Part shown: positions 15,146 to 22,329 of the stretch, in pieces
Layout of the letters: every line of letters begins with the position of its first letter
Numbering within the stretch: the first letter of the stretch is position 1
Position numbers and translations under genes: made by a program
Assembly (NCBI GenBank): GCA_964572045.1
Contig: CAZNEI010000040.1
Coordinates: 1 to 22,333 of the forward strand
Length of the DNA stretch: 22,333 nucleotides
Direction of reading: 5' to 3'
Origin: CBDCKR01 sp964572045
Lineage (GTDB): Bacteria > Gemmatimonadota > Gemmatimonadetes > Longimicrobiales > Gaopeijiaceae
The notes under the pieces: model-generated
Seen by the model: only the letters and a program-made list of their open reading frames with translations
The model's database searches: none
Told to the model about the DNA's origin: nothing

Positions 15146-16045
15146 ATGAGCGGCTCGCGGCCGATCTCGCGGCCGCGCGCCTGGGTGGCGGCCGCGCGCC
15201 CCAGAACCCTGTGGGCCGGGGCCGCACCGGTGCTCGTGGGCACCGGCCTCGCCGATGCGCACGGGACCTACCGGTTCCTGCCCGCCGTCGCGGCGCTCGT
15301 CGGAGCGCTCCTGATTCAGATCGGAACGAACCTCGCCAACGACTACTACGACTTCGTCCGGCGCGGCGATACGGAAGACCGCGTAGGTCCGCTCCGCGTG
15401 ACCCAGGCCGGCCTGATCGCGCCCGAGCACGTGTGGCGGGGGATGGCCCTCACGCTCCTTGCCGCGCTGCTCGTCGGAGTCTACCTCGCCTCGGTCGGGG
15501 GATGGCCGATCGTGTGGATCGGTCTCGCCTCGCTCGTGTGCGCCGTCGCCTACACGGGGGGGCCCTACCCCTTGGCGTACCACGGACTCGGTGATCCCTT
15601 CGTCCTCGTCTTCTTCGGCCTCGTGGCCGTGGGCGGCACCTATTGGGTCCAGGCGCTCGCGCTCTCCGGGGAGGCCGTCCTGGCCGGCATCGGCATGGGC
15701 GCGCTGAATACGGCGATCTTGGTTGCCAACAACATGAGGGACCTCGAGACCGACCGGGCGGCCGGCAAGCGCACGCTCGCCGTCCGCCTGGGACGGACCG
15801 GCACCCGCGTGGAGTACGCGCTGCTCATGGGCGTGGGATTCACGGCGCCGGTCCTCGGCGTGGCGGTCTACGCGTGGCCCCCCGCCGCGCTCGGGGCCCT
15901 CGCGGCCGGCGTGGCGTCGATCAGGCCCGTGACCCTGATCCTCACGCGCGACAAGGCCCGGGATCTGGTCCCGGCACTCGGTGGAACCGCGCGGGTGGTG
16001 GCGCTGTACGGCGTTCTGCTTGGGGCAGGCCTGGCCTTCGGATGA
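15146..16045 (+). CDS. menA: 1,4-dihydroxy-2-naphthoate prenyltransferase
   Basis: UbiA-family integral membrane enzyme that attaches the polyprenyl tail to DHNA, giving demethylmenaquinone. 299 residues with eight or nine hydrophobic helices. The two Asp-rich Mg/diphosphate sites are clear: NDYYDFVRRGD (65-75) and NNMRDLETDRAAGKRTLAVRLG, with Asp199 and Asp203. The N-terminal RPRTLWAGAAPVLVGTG is typical of MenA rather than UbiA. Only a weak GGCGAG precedes the ATG. The menE start overlaps its stop (ATGA), implying coupled translation. Confidence 0.93.
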   Translation: MSGSRPISRPRAWVAAARPRTLWAGAAPVLVGTGLADAHGTYRFLPAVAALVGALLIQIGTNLANDYYDFVRRGDTEDRVGPLRVTQAGLIAPEHVWRGMALTLLAALLVGVYLASVGGWPIVWIGLASLVCAVAYTGGPYPLAYHGLGDPFVLVFFGLVAVGGTYWVQALALSGEAVLAGIGMGALNTAILVANNMRDLETDRAAGKRTLAVRLGRTGTRVEYALLMGVGFTAPVLGVAVYAWPPAALGALAAGVASIRPVTLILTRDKARDLVPALGGTARVVALYGVLLGAGLAFG

Positions 16046-17439
16046 GCGATCCCCTCCGATCGGCCGCCCGCCTCCGGCCGGACGCTCCGGCCCTGGACGA
16101 CGGCGCTCGCGTCTGGGGCTACGCGGAGCTCGATGCCGCTGTGGGCCGGATGGCCAGCCGGCTGGCGCCGCTCGGAGCGCGGCCGGGGGCTCGGGTCGCG
16201 CTGGCCGCCCATCCGAGCTCCCTTTCGGTGCAGGCCCTCTTCGCCGTGCCTCGCGCGCACGCCGAACTCGCCGTCTTGAACCCCCGCTTGGGCCCCGAGG
16301 CGCTGGAGCGCGCCCTCGATGCCGTGGAGCCAGACCTCCTGCTGAGCACGGATGCCGACGTCGGTGCGCTGGGCCTCGAGCCGGACTGGTTCACCACGAT
16401 CGACGATCTTCCCAAGCCGCCCCCGGGCCAGGGCGGGGACGCGGAAGGGGATCCGCGGGCCGCCTTCCTACTCTGGACGTCCGGCACGTCCGGCGAACCC
16501 GGTCTCGTCCCCGTGACGATGGCGGCTCTGGACGCGAGCGCGCGTGCCGTTTCGGCCAGGCTCGGGCTCGGGGCGCGGGATCGCTGGTACGCCTCCCTCT
16601 CGCTGGCCCATATCGGCGGTCTGGCTCTGATCCACCGAGCGATGCACACGGGTGCCTGCCTCGTCGCCCGCGGAGCCTATTCCACCGAGGCCCTGGTCGA
16701 GTTCGTCGAGGAAGGCGGGATCACCCACGCGTCGCTGGTGCCCACGATGCTCCGCCGACTGCTCGACGCTCGGGGCGGCGCGCGCGCGCCGGCCGGCCAA
16801 CGCTGCCTGGTCGTGGGAGGCGCACCGGCCGGAAGCGATCTCGTGAGGGAGGCCCTGGACCTCGGGTATCGGGTGGCTCTCACCTACGGTCTGACGGAAG
16901 CGTGCTCGCAGGTGGCCACCGCCCCGCCCGAACTCGTGACGGCGAAGCCGGGGACCGTGGGCCCTCCGCTCGAAGGCGTGGAGCTCAGGCTGCTCGAGAG
17001 CGGCGAGATCGCGTTGCGGGGGCCGACGGTGGCCCCGTCGCTCGTCGACGAGACGGGATGGCTCCGGACCGGGGACTTCGGCAGCCTGGACGAGGACGGG
17101 CACTTGTGGATCACGGGTCGCGAGGACGAGCGGATCGTCACGGGGGGAGTGAACGTCCATCCGGCTGCGGTCGAAGACGCGATCCAGGACGTGCCGGGGG
17201 TGGTGGCCGTCGCCGTGGCCGGCATAGGCGACGAGACCTGGGGAGAGGTTGTGGGCGCCCTGGTGGTCGCCGGGTCCGAGGAGCCGGACCCTGGCGTGAT
17301 GCGCGACGTGGTGCGCCGCAGGCTGTCGGATGCGGAGGCTCCTCGGCGCATCGTGTTCGCGCGGGGGTTGCCGACGAACGCGAACGGAAAGGTCGATCGG
17401 GCACAGGTGCGGGCCCTCCTATGCGCCGGGGCGGACTAG
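16042..17439 (+). CDS. menE: O-succinylbenzoate-CoA ligase
   Basis: Adenylate-forming enzyme that activates O-succinylbenzoate with ATP and CoA, the substrate step for MenB. 465 residues. Motifs: A3 loop WTSGTSGEPG (145-154), TYGLTEACSQV (A5), GWLRTGDFGSLDEDGHLWITGREDERIVTGGVNVHP (A7-A8 region), and the C-terminal catalytic Lys450 in NANGKVDR. The A3 loop normally reads TSGTTGxPKG; here the Lys position is Gly154. Many other residues match, and the gene position (last of the men cluster, ATG overlapping the menA stop) supports MenE. The ORF is also open upstream through menA, but those residues are shadow. Confidence 0.9.
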   Translation: MSDPLRSAARLRPDAPALDDGARVWGYAELDAAVGRMASRLAPLGARPGARVALAAHPSSLSVQALFAVPRAHAELAVLNPRLGPEALERALDAVEPDLLLSTDADVGALGLEPDWFTTIDDLPKPPPGQGGDAEGDPRAAFLLWTSGTSGEPGLVPVTMAALDASARAVSARLGLGARDRWYASLSLAHIGGLALIHRAMHTGACLVARGAYSTEALVEFVEEGGITHASLVPTMLRRLLDARGGARAPAGQRCLVVGGAPAGSDLVREALDLGYRVALTYGLTEACSQVATAPPELVTAKPGTVGPPLEGVELRLLESGEIALRGPTVAPSLVDETGWLRTGDFGSLDEDGHLWITGREDERIVTGGVNVHPAAVEDAIQDVPGVVAVAVAGIGDETWGEVVGALVVAGSEEPDPGVMRDVVRRRLSDAEAPRRIVFARGLPTNANGKVDRAQVRALLCAGAD

Positions 17440-17442
17440 TCC

Positions 17443-17465
17443 GGGCCCGCGCGGTTCCCGGGCCC
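17443..17465 (+). terminator. Hairpin after menE
   Basis: GGGCCCG at 17443-17449 pairs with CGGGCCC at 17459-17465 around a 9-nt loop, just after the menE stop. No T-run follows, so it may be a weak or factor-dependent end of the men transcript, or an mRNA-stabilising hairpin. Confidence 0.4.
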
Positions 17466-17536
17466 CTCGCATCGGCTCGGTGCAGCGCTATCTTTCGGCG
17501 TCCCCTCCCCGCCGCACGAGCGCGGAAGCGAGCGCG

Positions 17537-18811
17537 ATGAGCCTACTGGAAGAATACCGCTGGCGCGGCATGCTGCGGGACGCCACCGAGGGCGCCGCCG
17601 CCGCTCTCGGGCGAGGGCCCGTGACCGCCTACATCGGCTTTGACCCCACGGGTCCGAGCCTTCACGTCGGCTCCCTCATGCCGATCATGGGGCTCGTGCA
17701 CCTGCAACGTATGGGGCATCATCCCATCGTTCTCATGGGCGGAGGGACCGGGCTCATCGGCGATCCGTCGGGCAAGCGCGAGGAGAGACGGCTTCTCACC
17801 AAGGAGAAGGCTCGGGAGAACCTCGCCTCGATGCAGGCGCAACTCGAGCACTTCCTCGACTACAGGTGCGCTACGAACCCGGCGCGCACGGTGGACAACT
17901 TGGAGTGGCTCGGAGCCTTCCGGATGGTCGACTTCCTCAGGGATGTCGGGAAGCACTTCTCGGTGAACTCGATGTTGAACAAGGAGTCGGTCCGTCGGCG
18001 CTTGGAAGACGACGAGGCGGGGATCTCCTTCACGGAATTCAGCTACGCCCTCCTCCAGGCCTATGACTTCGTGGCGCTCAACGAACGCTACGGCTGCACC
18101 TTCCAGATGGGCGGTAGCGACCAATGGGGCAACATCACGGCCGGCATCGACCTGGTGAGGAGGATGAGGGGCGCACGAGCGCACGGCCTGACGTATCCGC
18201 TGGTGACCGCGGCGGGCGGCGGGAAGTTCGGCAAGACGGAGGCGGGGGCGGTCTGGCTCGATCCCACGCTCACGTCTCCGTATCGGTTCTACCAGTACTG
18301 GATGAACATCGACGACCGCGACGTGGTCGGTTTCCTCAAGGCCTTCACTCTTCTGGACCGGGACCGGATCGCTCGGCAGCAAGCGGAGCTGGAGGCGCGC
18401 GCTCAGCAGCGGCGAGCGCAGCGAACGCTGGCCGAGGAGGTCACGCGGAGGGTGCATGGAGAGACGGGTTTGGCGAACGCCCGTGCCGCGACCCGCGCAC
18501 TCTTCGGGGGCGAGCTCGGCAGCCTCGGCGCCGCCGACATCGCCGACATCTTCGCCGACGTGCCCTCGAGCGAGATCGCGCGGGCGGATCTGGAGGGCGA
18601 AGGGGCGCCGATCGCGGAGGTCTTGACGTCGAGCGGGGTGGCGAGCTCCAAGAGCGACGCGCGCCGCTCGATCGAGGGAGGTGGGATCTACGTCAACAAC
18701 GTGCGGGTCCGCGACGTCGCCCAGCGCGTGCGCCTGGACGACACGGTCGAGGGACGCTTCCTCATCCTCAGAAAGGGCAAGAAAACCTATCACATGGCGC
18801 GGGTGAGGTAG
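17537..18811 (+). CDS. tyrS: Tyrosyl-tRNA synthetase
   Basis: Charges tRNA-Tyr in the cytoplasm. 424 residues, the usual size for bacterial TyrS. Class I signatures: the HIGH equivalent is His43-Val-Gly-Ser46 in PTGPSLHVGS, and the KMSKS equivalent is KFGKT (230-234). GGSDQWGNITAGIDL and FTEFSYALLQAYDF line the Tyr/ATP site. A C-terminal S4-type RNA-binding domain covers about 355-424 (SSGVASSKSDARRSIEGGGIYVNN). The ATG at 17537 fits the conserved N-terminus; the longer open frame upstream overlaps menE and is not used. There is a possible -10 TATCTT near 17489 but no good -35. No T-box leader is visible. Confidence 0.96.
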   Translation: MSLLEEYRWRGMLRDATEGAAAALGRGPVTAYIGFDPTGPSLHVGSLMPIMGLVHLQRMGHHPIVLMGGGTGLIGDPSGKREERRLLTKEKARENLASMQAQLEHFLDYRCATNPARTVDNLEWLGAFRMVDFLRDVGKHFSVNSMLNKESVRRRLEDDEAGISFTEFSYALLQAYDFVALNERYGCTFQMGGSDQWGNITAGIDLVRRMRGARAHGLTYPLVTAAGGGKFGKTEAGAVWLDPTLTSPYRFYQYWMNIDDRDVVGFLKAFTLLDRDRIARQQAELEARAQQRRAQRTLAEEVTRRVHGETGLANARAATRALFGGELGSLGAADIADIFADVPSSEIARADLEGEGAPIAEVLTSSGVASSKSDARRSIEGGGIYVNNVRVRDVAQRVRLDDTVEGRFLILRKGKKTYHMARVR

Positions 18812-18889
18812 ACGGAGCTCGCAAGCGGCGGGAAGCCCCCGGATCCGGAGGCTCGCCCCTCGGCGTGTGCGCGTCGTCGCGACGGCCAC

Positions 18890-18916
18890 TTGACCCGCGC
18901 GCCGACCCGATACAAG
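18890..18916 (+). promoter_or_regulatory. Candidate purE promoter giving a leaderless message
   Basis: TTGACC at 18890-18895 and TACAAG at 18911-18916 are separated by 15 bases. The purE ATG at 18924 is only 8 bases past the -10, where transcription itself would begin. No Shine-Dalgarno lies between. Confidence 0.5.
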
Positions 18917-18923
18917 CTCATTC

Positions 18924-19424
18924 ATGAACGAATCCAAGCCACTTGTGGGCGTGGTCATGGGCTCCCGGTCGGACTGGGAAACGATGAGTCGCGCCGTTGA
19001 AGCGCTGGAGAGCCTGGGCATCCCTCACGAGGTCCGCGTCATCTCCGGGCACCGCACCCCCGATCTCTGCATCGAGTACGCGTCGACGGCTGAAGAGCGG
19101 GGTCTCGAGGTCATCATCACCGGCGCCGGGGGAGCGGCCCATCTGGGGGGGATGATGGCGGCCAAGACCGTCGTCCCCGTCCTGGGCGTTCCCATGAAGG
19201 CGTGGGCCCTGGACGGGCTGGACTCCCTTCTGTCGATCGTCCAGATGCCGGCGGGGATACCCGTGGGCACGCTCGCCATCGGCAAGGCCGGGGCGACGAA
19301 CGCCGCGCTCCTCGCCGCTGAGATGATGGGCAACAAGTACCCGGAGATCCGCGAAGCCGTGCGCCGCTACCGTGCCGAGCGCACCCGCCAGGTGCTCGCC
19401 GAAGGAGATCCGAGGGACGGCTAG
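18924..19424 (+). CDS. purE: N5-carboxyaminoimidazole ribonucleotide mutase
   Basis: Moves the carboxyl group of N5-CAIR to C4 to make CAIR in purine synthesis. 166 residues, typical class I size. GSRSDWETM (13-21), ITGAGGAAHL, SLLSIVQMPAGIPVGTLAIGKAGATNAALLAAEM and the catalytic His43 are present. Three usually fixed sites differ: SAHRTP is SGHRTP (Gly42), AHLPGM is AHLGGM (Gly75), and VPVQS is VPMKA. The partner purK is not adjacent. There is no ribosome site; the upstream promoter candidate puts the transcript start at or next to the ATG. The overall match leaves little doubt about the family; the changed loops might alter kinetics or indicate a CO2-using variant. Confidence 0.93.
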   Translation: MNESKPLVGVVMGSRSDWETMSRAVEALESLGIPHEVRVISGHRTPDLCIEYASTAEERGLEVIITGAGGAAHLGGMMAAKTVVPVLGVPMKAWALDGLDSLLSIVQMPAGIPVGTLAIGKAGATNAALLAAEMMGNKYPEIREAVRRYRAERTRQVLAEGDPRDG

Positions 19425-19591
19425 AACGGCCAGCAGCGCCGACCGACAAGCGACGACGACGCCGTCGTCGGAGCCTTGAGGTCGCGCTCATCGAGCTCCG
19501 CGTCGCCCTCCCCGGCCCCGGCAGACCCCGAGCCTTCTCGCCGGCCGTCCTTGACGGCGTCCGCACCCGCCACGCCCGCATCGGACCGACG

Positions 19592-20470
19592 ATGAAGACG
19601 TACCAATCCGACGTGGGCCGCCTGAGGCGGGCCGCGCTGAAGCACCCGCGCGACGCGTTCGTAGACGACGCGTCGATCGATGCGCAGTGGAGGGCGATCG
19701 GCTACCTGGAGCGTCCCGACCTGCGGGCGGCGATGAGGGAGCACGAGGGGTTCGCGAGGCTTCTCGAGGACCTGGGAACCGAACTGCTCTTCTTCCCGTG
19801 CGCCGAGGGCGTCGGCCTCGATTCGATCTACGCACGCGACGCCTCCGTCGTCACCGACCGGGGCATCGTGGCCTGCCGCATGGGCAAGCGCGCCCGCTCC
19901 GGAGAGCCCATGGCCCAGGATGCGGCGTATCGGGCCTGGGCCTGGGGGCTCTCGAGGCTCGCTGAGATCGTCGGGCCGGGTTTGCTTGAGGGAGGCGACG
20001 CGGTGTGGCTCGATCGGAGCACGCTCGCCGTCGGCCAAGGGTACCGCACGAACGCCGACGGCATCCGTCAGCTCGGCGAGCGGTTGGGTTCCGGAGTGGA
20101 GATCGTGAAGGTGCCGCTTCCGCACTTTCGGGGCCCCGGCGATGTCCTCCATCTCATGTCCTTCGTGAGCTTGGTCGATGACGATCTGGCGGCCGTCTAT
20201 TCGCCGCTGATGCCGGTGCCGTTCCGAGAGCTGCTCCTGGCCAGAGGGTTCGAGCTCGTGGAATGCCCGGACGAGGAATACGACACCCAGGGCTGCAACG
20301 TCCTCACGGTGGCGCCGCGGGTCTGCGTGGTCGTGGAGGGGAGCCCCCGGACCAGACTCCGCCTCGAAGCCGCGGGGGCGGAGGTGTACTCCTTTCGGGG
20401 CTCGGAGATCTGCATCAAGGGCTCGGGCGGGCCTACGTGCCTCGCGCGGACCCTCGAGCGCGACGTCTAA
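19592..20470 (+). CDS. Amidinotransferase/dimethylarginine dimethylaminohydrolase-superfamily hydrolase
   Basis: Guanidine-modifying enzyme of the pentein fold, 292 residues. The expected catalytic set is visible: Arg82-Asp83 in YARDAS, Glu133 and Asp136 in LLEGGDAVWL, His187 in GDVLHLMSF, and the nucleophile Cys283 near the C-terminus in GSGGPTCLARTL. The length and the Cys context fit DDAH/arginine-deiminase-like hydrolases rather than the larger arginine deiminases. The exact substrate (arginine, methylarginine, agmatine-like or another guanidine) is unknown. The ATG has no clear ribosome site. The frame is open for another 56 codons upstream without a usual start. The gene lies 167 bases after purE; no urea or carbamate genes flank it. 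Confidence 0.85.
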   Translation: MKTYQSDVGRLRRAALKHPRDAFVDDASIDAQWRAIGYLERPDLRAAMREHEGFARLLEDLGTELLFFPCAEGVGLDSIYARDASVVTDRGIVACRMGKRARSGEPMAQDAAYRAWAWGLSRLAEIVGPGLLEGGDAVWLDRSTLAVGQGYRTNADGIRQLGERLGSGVEIVKVPLPHFRGPGDVLHLMSFVSLVDDDLAAVYSPLMPVPFRELLLARGFELVECPDEEYDTQGCNVLTVAPRVCVVVEGSPRTRLRLEAAGAEVYSFRGSEICIKGSGGPTCLARTLERDV

Positions 20471-20704
20471 CTAGCCGATCCGCGCCCTTCGGTCCGAGCG
20501 CCCCTGCGCGTGTCTCTTGGGGCGGGCGATGCCGGCCTCGTGGAACCGGACGCGGCTCTCCGGCGACTCCCTTCCGCTCCCAGGGTTCCGCGCGTAAGTT
20601 GAGCAGATCGGCCGCTCCTCGACTCTGGACCGAAGAGGGTGTGGCTTCTCTGCTTGGGTCCCAAGCCCCCTTTCTCTCCGCGGTGCAACCGAGACTATCG
20701 CTCC
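20471..20704 (+). other. Intergenic region upstream of greA
   Basis: 234 bases without a gene. A CGCCCC/GGGGCG 6-bp hairpin with a 14-nt loop (about 20500-20525) follows the hydrolase stop and may end its transcript, though no T-run follows. A weak -10-like TAAGTT lies near 20595-20600. Nothing else is recognised. Confidence 0.35.
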
Positions 20705-21193
20705 ATGTTGGACGAGATCCGAAGAAGGCTCGAGGAGGAAATCGAGGGTCTGACGAGCGAGCTCAACGTCGATCTTCCCGAACGCATTCGGATGGCCGCC
20801 GAGCTCGGCGACCTTCGCGAGAATGCCGAATACAAGTCGGCTCTCGAGCGACAGCAGTTCGTTCAAGCGCGGATCGGCCATCTCGGCAGCCGCATGTCGG
20901 AGCTCTCGAAGATCCGCGTCGAGGAGATGCCGGCCGACCGCGTGGGCTTCGGCTCCAAGGTCGAGGTGCACGACCTGACCTCGGACGAGGTGAAGCAGCT
21001 CACGATCGTGGCCGGTGACTTCATCGATCTCGACCGCGGTCAGGTCTCGATGGCCTCGGCGATCGGCCGCGGGCTCCTAGGGGCCCGCCGGGGGCAGGAG
21101 GTGGTGATCGAGCTGCCGGCGGGGGAGCGGCGCTTCAAGGTGCTCGACCTCGTCACGTTGCCCGAGCAGCTGAAGGGCCCTGGGGGAAGCTAG
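20705..21193 (+). CDS. greA: Transcript cleavage factor GreA
   Basis: Binds the secondary channel of RNA polymerase and stimulates cleavage of backtracked RNA. 162 residues, standard GreA length. The N-terminal coiled coil (about 1-75) has GDLRENAEYKSALERQQFVQ with the acidic tip residues, and the C-terminal FKBP-like domain has GSKVEVHDL and SAIGRGLLGARRGQEVVIELP. The ATG at 20705 is the natural family start, although the frame is open from 20639. No good Shine-Dalgarno is visible. GreB is also possible, but the length and sequence favour GreA. Confidence 0.93.
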   Translation: MLDEIRRRLEEEIEGLTSELNVDLPERIRMAAELGDLRENAEYKSALERQQFVQARIGHLGSRMSELSKIRVEEMPADRVGFGSKVEVHDLTSDEVKQLTIVAGDFIDLDRGQVSMASAIGRGLLGARRGQEVVIELPAGERRFKVLDLVTLPEQLKGPGGS

Positions 21194-21322
21194 AGGGGTC
21201 GGGCGCCGCGGCCGGTTCGGCGCACGGAGCGGCAACGGCGGGCTGGCGCGGGGCGGGACCACCTTGGGGCATCGTGGGTAGAGGGTCCGCGAAGGGCCCC
21301 CGTTCCCGCCCTGTCCCTCACC

Positions 21323-21329
21323 GAGGAGG
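21323..21329 (+). promoter_or_regulatory. Ribosome binding site of the thioredoxin-fold gene
   Basis: GAGGAGG at 21323-21329 lies 4 bases before GTG 21334 and decides for that start over ATG 21355 and the longer frame from 21274. It is among the strongest sites in the window. Confidence 0.65.
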
Positions 21330-21333
21330 ATTT

Positions 21334-21912
21334 GTGGTCAAGACTCCGTCTACGATGGCGCCGCTCGGCATCGAAGCTCCGACCTTTTCACTGCCCGACA
21401 CACGGGGCAACACCGTCTCACTCGACGGCTTCAGGGGCGCCCCGGGCCTGCTCGTTGCGTTCATCTGCAACCATTGCCCCTTCGTCAAGCATCTGCGCGC
21501 CGAGCTCGCCGAGTTCGCCCGCGAGTACCAGGGCAAGGGTCTCGGCATCGTGGGCATCAACTCGAACGATGTCGCAACGTACCCGGCCGACAGTCCCGAG
21601 ATGATGGCCCGCGAGGTCGAGGAGGCAGGCTACACGTTCCCCTACCTCTTCGATGAGGATCAGTCGGTGGCGAAGGCCTATGCCGCCGCCTGCACGCCCG
21701 ATTTCTTCCTCTTCGACGGGGAACTCCGGCTGGCTTACCGGGGGCAGTTCGACGACAGCCGGCCCGGCGGCGGACAGCCCGTCACGGGCGAGGATCTGAG
21801 GGCGGCCGCCGACGCGCTCCTGGAAGGGGCACCCATCCCGGGACCGCATCGCCCCAGCGTCGGATGCAACATCAAGTGGAAGCCCGGAAACGAGCCGGAC
21901 TACTTCGGCTGA
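21334..21912 (+). CDS. Thioredoxin-fold redox protein (AhpC/TSA-like, PRX-like family)
   Basis: 192-residue protein with an AhpC/TSA-type thioredoxin fold. GIEAPTFSLPDTRGNTVSLDGF is the usual N-terminal strand, and the active site is Cys45-Asn-His-Cys48 followed by PFVKHL. The cis-Pro region is ACTPDFFLFDG, and the C-terminal extension PSVGCNIKWKPGNEPDYF is characteristic of the PRX-like-1 group. No signal peptide is seen with the GTG start, so it is probably cytoplasmic. Proteins of this group are usually annotated as thioredoxin family or redoxin-domain proteins with unproven substrates. It follows greA by 140 bases and ends before a strong hairpin. Confidence 0.88.
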   Translation: MVKTPSTMAPLGIEAPTFSLPDTRGNTVSLDGFRGAPGLLVAFICNHCPFVKHLRAELAEFAREYQGKGLGIVGINSNDVATYPADSPEMMAREVEEAGYTFPYLFDEDQSVAKAYAAACTPDFFLFDGELRLAYRGQFDDSRPGGGQPVTGEDLRAAADALLEGAPIPGPHRPSVGCNIKWKPGNEPDYFG

Positions 21913-21945
21913 GGCAGAAGGGGCGCGGGGAATCCGGGAAACAAC

Positions 21946-21981
21946 AACGCGCCGTCGGGTCAGCCGCCCCGACGGCGCGTT
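21946..21981 (+). terminator. Strong hairpin terminator after the thioredoxin-fold gene
   Basis: A perfect 14-bp stem: AACGCGCCGTCGGG at 21946-21959 with CCCGACGGCGCGTT at 21968-21981, loop of 8. On the plus strand only TT is followed by CCGTCTG, so the U-tract is weak. The AAC-rich 5' flank gives a better T-run on the minus strand, so it may act in both directions. Confidence 0.7.
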
Positions 21982-22285
21982 CCGTCTGTCGCAACCCGGC
22001 GCGATGGCCGCAAACGGCGCGAACAGGTGAAGCCGGCTCGGCTCCTACAAACCGAAGCGGCGATCGCTTGCCCGTGCCAGGCTGGACAGGCTACTTGGAC
22101 TAGACAATGGATCACCTCCTTGATTTCGGTTCGACTCTGGGCTCGTCTCCAGCGGGCTCGGGGCCCGCGGTCCGCGACGGGTCCTCCCTCTCGAAGGATC
22201 CAGGCGGCCCAAACCGTGTTCGGTCGACGCCAAGCTACGGGTCCGCACGACTCCGATCAAGGGGGAGGGGCGGAGTGTTTGTCAA
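21982..22285. other. Non-coding stretch before the insertion-sequence end
   Basis: About 300 bases with no convincing gene. Two short frames are open (plus 22107-22295, minus 22045-22260) but neither resembles a protein. It holds a 14-nt match to the 3' end of 16S rRNA at 22108-22121 and a 6-bp GC hairpin at 22152-22168. Confidence 0.4.
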
Positions 22286-22329
22286 GCCAAAGTAGAAATG
22301 TCCGGGGTTTGGCCAAAGTAGAAATGTCC
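22286..22329. mobile_element. Insertion-sequence end with two direct transposase-binding-type repeats
   Basis: GCCAAAGTAGAAATGTCC occurs at 22286-22303 and again at 22312-22329, same orientation, 26 bases apart, and is AT-rich against the GC-rich surroundings. Tandem terminal repeats of about 20 bp are typical of IS21-like element ends and some integrase-type elements. The element boundary is probably the TGT just before (near 22278-22283), with the transposase beyond the window. The family assignment is from memory of such ends, so only moderately sure. Confidence 0.55.

Noticed and set aside
15643..16041. Upstream extension of the menE frame inside menA
   Set aside because: menA is a clear protein in the other frame, and the menE family start is ATG 16042.
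22108..22121. Remnant of a 16S rRNA gene
   Set aside because: Only 14 bases match; the preceding conserved helix 45 sequence is absent.
22122..22150. tRNA-like T-loop (GGTTCGACT)
   Set aside because: The flanking bases do not make a proper T stem, and no anticodon or acceptor arms are found.
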